Shown here one piece after another: positions 23,630-23,869 of a DNA stretch of 23,869 bases; position 1 is the first letter of the stretch, and every line of letters starts with the position of its first letter. The position numbers and the translations under genes were made by a program. The stretch is from an uncultured Clostridia bacterium (GTDB taxonomy: Bacteria > Bacillota > Clostridia > TANB77 > CAG-508): assembly GCA_934133175.1 (NCBI GenBank), contig CAKPAX010000025.1:1-23869 (forward strand), read 5' to 3'. The notes under the pieces were generated by a model. The model was not told where the DNA came from and did not search any database. It worked only from the letters and a program-made list of their open reading frames with translations.

Positions 23630-23869
23630 ATGGTTGAAGATAACGAAATAAAAGCGCAAATATCACCGTTTGCAATAAGAGAAGGAGAAATAAAAACATT
23701 TGATGGTAAAGATGGATATGTTTCTATGAATCAAATAGTTCATAAAATTAATATAGGACATATTACAGATATTCATTTTGCTATATTAGAACTAGTAAAT
23801 GAATTTGAATTTATAACATCAAGACAATTATATCAAATGCTAGAAATAAAAGGAATTGATCCAAAATCT
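23630..23869 (+). CDS. Unidentified protein, 5' part only
   Basis: ATG at 23630 follows a strong AGGAGGAG ribosome site; the frame stays open for 80 codons to the window edge. The visible part is acidic and basic by turns (MVEDNEIKAQISPFAIREGE), then a helical stretch (HFAILELVNEFEFITSRQLY, then QMLEIKGID) that could be the first helices of a winged helix-turn-helix, as in replication or transcription regulators. That resemblance is weak and I do not name a family. Only 29 bases separate it from the S1-domain gene, so it may share the hisS transcript. Confidence 0.7.
   Translation, partial: MVEDNEIKAQISPFAIREGEIKTFDGKDGYVSMNQIVHKINIGHITDIHFAILELVNEFEFITSRQLYQMLEIKGIDPKS

Overview
The window is a very AT-rich stretch of chromosome from a low-GC, Gram-positive bacterium, most likely a member of the Clostridia (Bacillota). 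The evidence is the codon use, strong AGGAGG-type ribosome binding sites, near-consensus TTGACA/17/TATAAT promoters, a minD-minE-rodA order, an NdoA-type toxin beside a LolA/GerS-like anchored protein, and cell-wall and HD-GYP genes of Gram-positive type. The gene content is mainly housekeeping. I see no phage, transposase, CRISPR array, rRNA or tRNA.

Layout. 1-3129: end of minD, then minE (with an unusual charged tail), a rodA/ftsW-family gene and a dusB-type tRNA-dihydrouridine synthase, closed by a perfect hairpin terminator. 3196-4288: a membrane-anchored LolA/GerS-like protein and an NdoA/MazF RNase without a visible antitoxin. 4313-5221 (minus): an HD-GYP phosphodiesterase with two CxxC pairs. 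5222-5558: a divergent intergenic region holding a 134-bp palindromic element with a GC-rich core, the most foreign-looking DNA in the window. 5559-8803: aspS, a 110-residue orphan and a CorA transporter. 8913-11372: a copZ-copA copper export operon. 11407-12678 (minus): a CapA-like anchored protein. 12839-15603: a DUF378 membrane protein, an ABC-F ATPase, a coiled-coil protein built on a 42-bp tandem repeat, and a 66-residue orphan. 15745-17928: tex. 17990-19836 (minus): a DUF975 membrane protein and an HD-GYP response regulator, divergent from a PAS histidine kinase (20138-21358). 21469-23869: hisS, a three-S1-domain protein and the start of an unidentified gene cut by the window edge.

How the genes work together. 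MinD, MinE and the SEDS protein link septum placement to wall synthesis. CopZ and CopA form a chaperone-pump pair. The kinase and the divergent HD-GYP regulator look like a two-component system whose output is c-di-GMP breakdown, and the Cys-rich HD-GYP is a second such enzyme. AspS, HisS, DusB, Tex, ABC-F and the S1 protein serve translation and RNA metabolism. Transcription units are short and well marked: most have a clear promoter, and all three convergent junctions carry long symmetrical hairpins. I did not find a convincing new multi-gene system. The best candidates for novelty are the GC-rich palindrome, the Cys-cluster HD-GYP enzyme, the MinE tail and the repeat-built coiled coil.
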